Shown piece by piece: positions 5,243 through 7,282 of a DNA stretch of 7,282 nt. The position numbers were made by a program, and so were the translations under genes. Below the pieces are notes generated by a model. It ran no database searches. It saw nothing but the letters and a program-made list of their open reading frames with translations, and was not told where the DNA came from. The DNA comes from Deltaproteobacteria bacterium (GTDB lineage Bacteria; Desulfobacterota; Desulfofervidia; Desulfofervidales; DG-60). The first letter of the stretch is position 1; every line of letters starts with the position of its first letter. The stretch is taken from positions 1 through 7,282 of the forward strand of contig JAGGTC010000081.1 in NCBI GenBank assembly GCA_021163945.1, written 5' to 3'.

Positions 5243-6400
5243 ATGAAGATAGCAATAATTTCTTGGGAGTCTTTACACTCCATCCCTGTAGGGGGTATTG
5301 CTGCAGTTGTGACAGAGCTGGCTGCTGCCCTAGAGAGAAAGGGCCATGAAGTGCATGTATTTACTAGGATGGGATATGGGCAATGTCTGTATGAGATGAT
5401 AGACGGTGTGCACTATCACAGATGCCCGCATAATTATCACCCTGATTTTATTATAGAGATGGATAATATGTGTCGCTCTATTGTGCATTATTTCCTTGAG
5501 ACCGAGGATTATATTGGGGGATTTGATGTTGTCCATGCACATGACTGGATTACTGCAAATGCCATGCTCTGGATAAAACAGGCAAAGGGAAAGAGGTGTG
5601 TCTTTACTATCCACTCTACAGAGTATGGGAGGTGTGGAAACAACTTTTTTGGGGGAAGGTCTGCTATCATAAGAGACAGAGAGAGGATGGGGTGCTGGGT
5701 AGCCGATAGGGTTACGGCTGTATCAGGTGCATTGAAGAGTGAGGTTATGTGGATGTATGAGGTGCCTGATTGGAAGATTGATGTAATCTATAATGGTATT
5801 AGCAACCACAATTTTAATAGAGATGTTGACCCTGGGGCTGTGAAGGCCAGATATGCTGTTGGTCCTATGGATCCTACTGTGCTATTTGTAGGCAGGCTTA
5901 CTTACCAAAAGGGGCCAGACCTGCTACTACAGGCCATTCCTTATATCCTACATTATTACCCACATGCAAAATTCCTCTTTGCTGGCGATGGGGACATGAA
6001 GGGCTACTTAGAGGCAATGGCCATTCAACTTGGGGTCTCCCATGCCACTAGGTTTTTGGGATTTAAGTCTGGCCGTGAGCTTGTTGAGATATACAAATCT
6101 TCTGACATAGTCTGTGTACCCAGTAGAAACGAACCATTTGGCATTGTGATACTTGAGGCATGGAGTGCAGAAAAACCAGTGGTAGTGGTGCAGAATGGAG
6201 GCCCAAGGGAGATTGTCTGGCATGATATCAATGGGTTGACTGTTTATGCAAGTCCTCAATCTATTGCCTGGGGGATAGGTATATTATTTTCTGACTTTGA
6301 CCATTTAAGGTGGATGGGAAGGAATGGGAGGTATACAGTTGAGGTGGCCTTTTCTTGGGATAGCATAGCAGAGAAGATGCTTGGGGTATACCAGTCTTAG
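5243..6400 (+). CDS. GT4-type glycosyltransferase, glycogen-synthase-like
   Basis: This 385-residue GT-B enzyme probably transfers glucose from ADP-glucose (made by the neighbouring GlgC) to a growing alpha-1,4-glucan; donor and product are inferred from context. The N-terminal half shows MKIAIISWE, the glycine loop PVGGIAAVV (15-23), VVHAHDW (96-102) and TIHSTEYGR (122-130). The C-terminal half shows VGRLTYQKGPDLLLQA (216-231), FAGDGDM and the EX7E motif EPFGIVILE (297-305), which is the nucleotide-sugar site of retaining GT4/GT5 enzymes. It lacks the KTGGLADVV loop of classical GT5 GlgA, and looks closer to GT4 synthases (archaeal-like or GlgM-like), so a maltose-1-phosphate synthase activity is an alternative. 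ATG 5243 was chosen because it directly precedes the first strand; the in-frame TTG at 5210 would add only a lysine-rich extension. It is coupled to the 40-codon ORF. Confidence 0.9.
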   Translation: MKIAIISWESLHSIPVGGIAAVVTELAAALERKGHEVHVFTRMGYGQCLYEMIDGVHYHRCPHNYHPDFIIEMDNMCRSIVHYFLETEDYIGGFDVVHAHDWITANAMLWIKQAKGKRCVFTIHSTEYGRCGNNFFGGRSAIIRDRERMGCWVADRVTAVSGALKSEVMWMYEVPDWKIDVIYNGISNHNFNRDVDPGAVKARYAVGPMDPTVLFVGRLTYQKGPDLLLQAIPYILHYYPHAKFLFAGDGDMKGYLEAMAIQLGVSHATRFLGFKSGRELVEIYKSSDIVCVPSRNEPFGIVILEAWSAEKPVVVVQNGGPREIVWHDINGLTVYASPQSIAWGIGILFSDFDHLRWMGRNGRYTVEVAFSWDSIAEKMLGVYQS

Positions 6401-6416
6401 TTAACAAATTAACTAA
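6397..6416 (+). repeat. Perfect 8-bp inverted repeat at the glycosyltransferase/pentapeptide gene junction
   Basis: TTAGTTAA-CAAA-TTAACTAA can form a hairpin with an 8-bp stem and 4-base loop. It covers the TAG stop codon of the glycosyltransferase and ends two bases before the next ATG (6419). The stem is AT-rich and no T-run follows, so a strong intrinsic terminator is unlikely. It may attenuate translation, protect mRNA ends or be a protein-binding operator. Confidence 0.5.
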
Positions 6417-6418
6417 AA

Positions 6419-7282
6419 ATGGATCTTTCTGGAAGATATTGGCATGGTCACAATCTTTCAGGCGCTAATCTATCTGGTGCCAATTTATGTCATATAAACA
6501 TAGAAAGGGCCAATCTCTTTCAGGCAAATTTAAGCTTCTCTAATATTTCAAGTATATATGCAAGAGAGGCATTTATGAAGTCTAGTGACTTAAGAAATGT
6601 ATGTGGAGAAAACATTAACCTTGAAAGGGCCAACTTGGAGTATGCTGACTTAAGGGGGGCAAAAATAACCAATTCTTTCATATATGGAGCAAATCTTTCC
6701 CATGCAAATCTTGAGGGTGGAGATTTTAGCAGGTCAAGCTTTGAGAAGGCGGATTTATCTTATGCCAATTTGAGATTTGCCTGCTTTAGGGGGGCTAACT
6801 TGAGATATGCAAATCTAGAAGGAGCCATTATTGATAATACTGATTTAGACGATGCCTGCATTGATAAGGCAAACATTGCGCAGGCCATTATTGGTAGGGT
6901 TTGGTTTAGAGGAAGACTGCTTTCACGCAATGAGTTGGTTAGATGCCATATTCTGCTAAGGGGTAAAGATCTAGGTGGCGCATTCCTTAAAGGTCTAGAT
7001 TTAAAATATGCTGAACTAGAAGATGTAAACCTAGGAGGGGCCAATCTTGAAGGAGCCAATTTAGAGGGGTGCAATTTAAAGGATGCATACCTGGCAAATG
7101 CCAATCTAAAAAGGGCCATTCTAAAAGATGCTATTTTGGATTATGCACTTCTGGCAGGTGCAGACTTATCAGAGATTACCCAATTTAAAGGGGCAAGCCT
7201 AAAAGGCGCTGACTGGTGGCGTGCAGGCAGGCCCCCTGAAGGGGTCATAGGAGAGTACTATAGTAGTCCAATAACCTACTGA
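6419..7282 (+). CDS. Pentapeptide-repeat protein
   Basis: This 287-residue protein consists mostly of A(N/D)LXX repeats, which fold into a right-handed quadrilateral beta-helix. The first block runs from about residue 3 to 155, starting with runs such as LSGANLSGANLCHINIERAN. A non-repeat insert (about 157-184, including FRGRLLSRNELVRC) separates it from a second block (about 185-265; DLKYAELEDVNLGGANLEGAN). A short tail with WWRAGRPPEGV follows. No signal peptide or membrane segment is seen. The family has no single function: members act as scaffolds, DNA-mimicking gyrase protectors or effectors. The position behind glucan enzymes suggests a scaffold or regulatory role, which is inference. 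There is no Shine-Dalgarno sequence before ATG 6419, and a perfect inverted repeat occupies the leader. The TGA stop is the last codon of the window. Confidence 0.95.
   Translation: MDLSGRYWHGHNLSGANLSGANLCHINIERANLFQANLSFSNISSIYAREAFMKSSDLRNVCGENINLERANLEYADLRGAKITNSFIYGANLSHANLEGGDFSRSSFEKADLSYANLRFACFRGANLRYANLEGAIIDNTDLDDACIDKANIAQAIIGRVWFRGRLLSRNELVRCHILLRGKDLGGAFLKGLDLKYAELEDVNLGGANLEGANLEGCNLKDAYLANANLKRAILKDAILDYALLAGADLSEITQFKGASLKGADWWRAGRPPEGVIGEYYSSPITY

Noticed and set aside
6397..6416. The inverted repeat as a rho-independent terminator ending the operon before the pentapeptide gene.
   Set aside because: The stem is almost entirely AT and is followed by A residues on the + strand, not a T-run, so efficient termination is unlikely.
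6760..7119. A 119-codon minus-strand open frame within the pentapeptide-repeat gene.
   Set aside because: It is a shadow of the repetitive codons on the + strand. The product is a low-complexity Ser/Pro/Leu/Ala pattern with no ribosome site.
6455..7214. Short tandem DNA similarities (GCCAATCT-type units) that could be mistaken for a repeat array or CRISPR.
   Set aside because: They are codon-level traces of the A(N/D)LXX protein repeats, with 15-base periodicity, and there are no spacers or constant repeats.

Overview
The window is a dense, one-directional stretch of bacterial chromosome, with every supported gene on the + strand. Moderately AT-rich coding sequence, heavy use of AGG (Arg) and ATA (Ile) codons, a sigma-54 activator and many signalling domains suggest a Gram-negative bacterium, perhaps a thermophilic or anaerobic member of the Desulfobacterota or a relative. 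That assignment is inference from style, not from a marker gene.

Region A (1-2026) is regulatory. It begins inside a sigma-54 (RpoN) enhancer-binding protein, whose upstream part is cut off by the window edge. Next come a small, degenerate receiver-like protein and a GGDEF diguanylate cyclase carrying an N-terminal Rossmann-like, possibly nucleotide-sensing, domain. Region B (2027-2268) is the only sizeable intergenic space. It holds an 18-bp dyad and ends in a well-formed -24/-12 sigma-54 promoter. An almost identical promoter (17 identical bases) lies right at the stop codon of the activator gene at 761-775.

Region C (2269-7282) reads as one operon for an alpha-glucan (glycogen-like) store. 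Its order is an unknown 85-aa protein, ADP-glucose pyrophosphorylase (GlgC), a short STAS-like protein, a GH57 glycoside hydrolase or transferase, a 40-codon small ORF, a GT4-type glycogen-synthase-like glycosyltransferase, and a pentapeptide-repeat protein. GlgC would make the sugar nucleotide, the GT4 enzyme would polymerise it, and the GH57 enzyme would branch, transfer or trim the polymer. Gene gaps are mostly a few bases or overlaps, which suggests translational coupling.

The most interesting signal is that a glucan-storage operon appears to be driven by sigma-54, next to an RpoN activator gene, and is linked by a duplicate promoter to a putative c-di-GMP synthase with a Rossmann domain. 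This suggests an unusual regulatory circuit for carbon storage, but the regulatory link is inferred from sequence alone.
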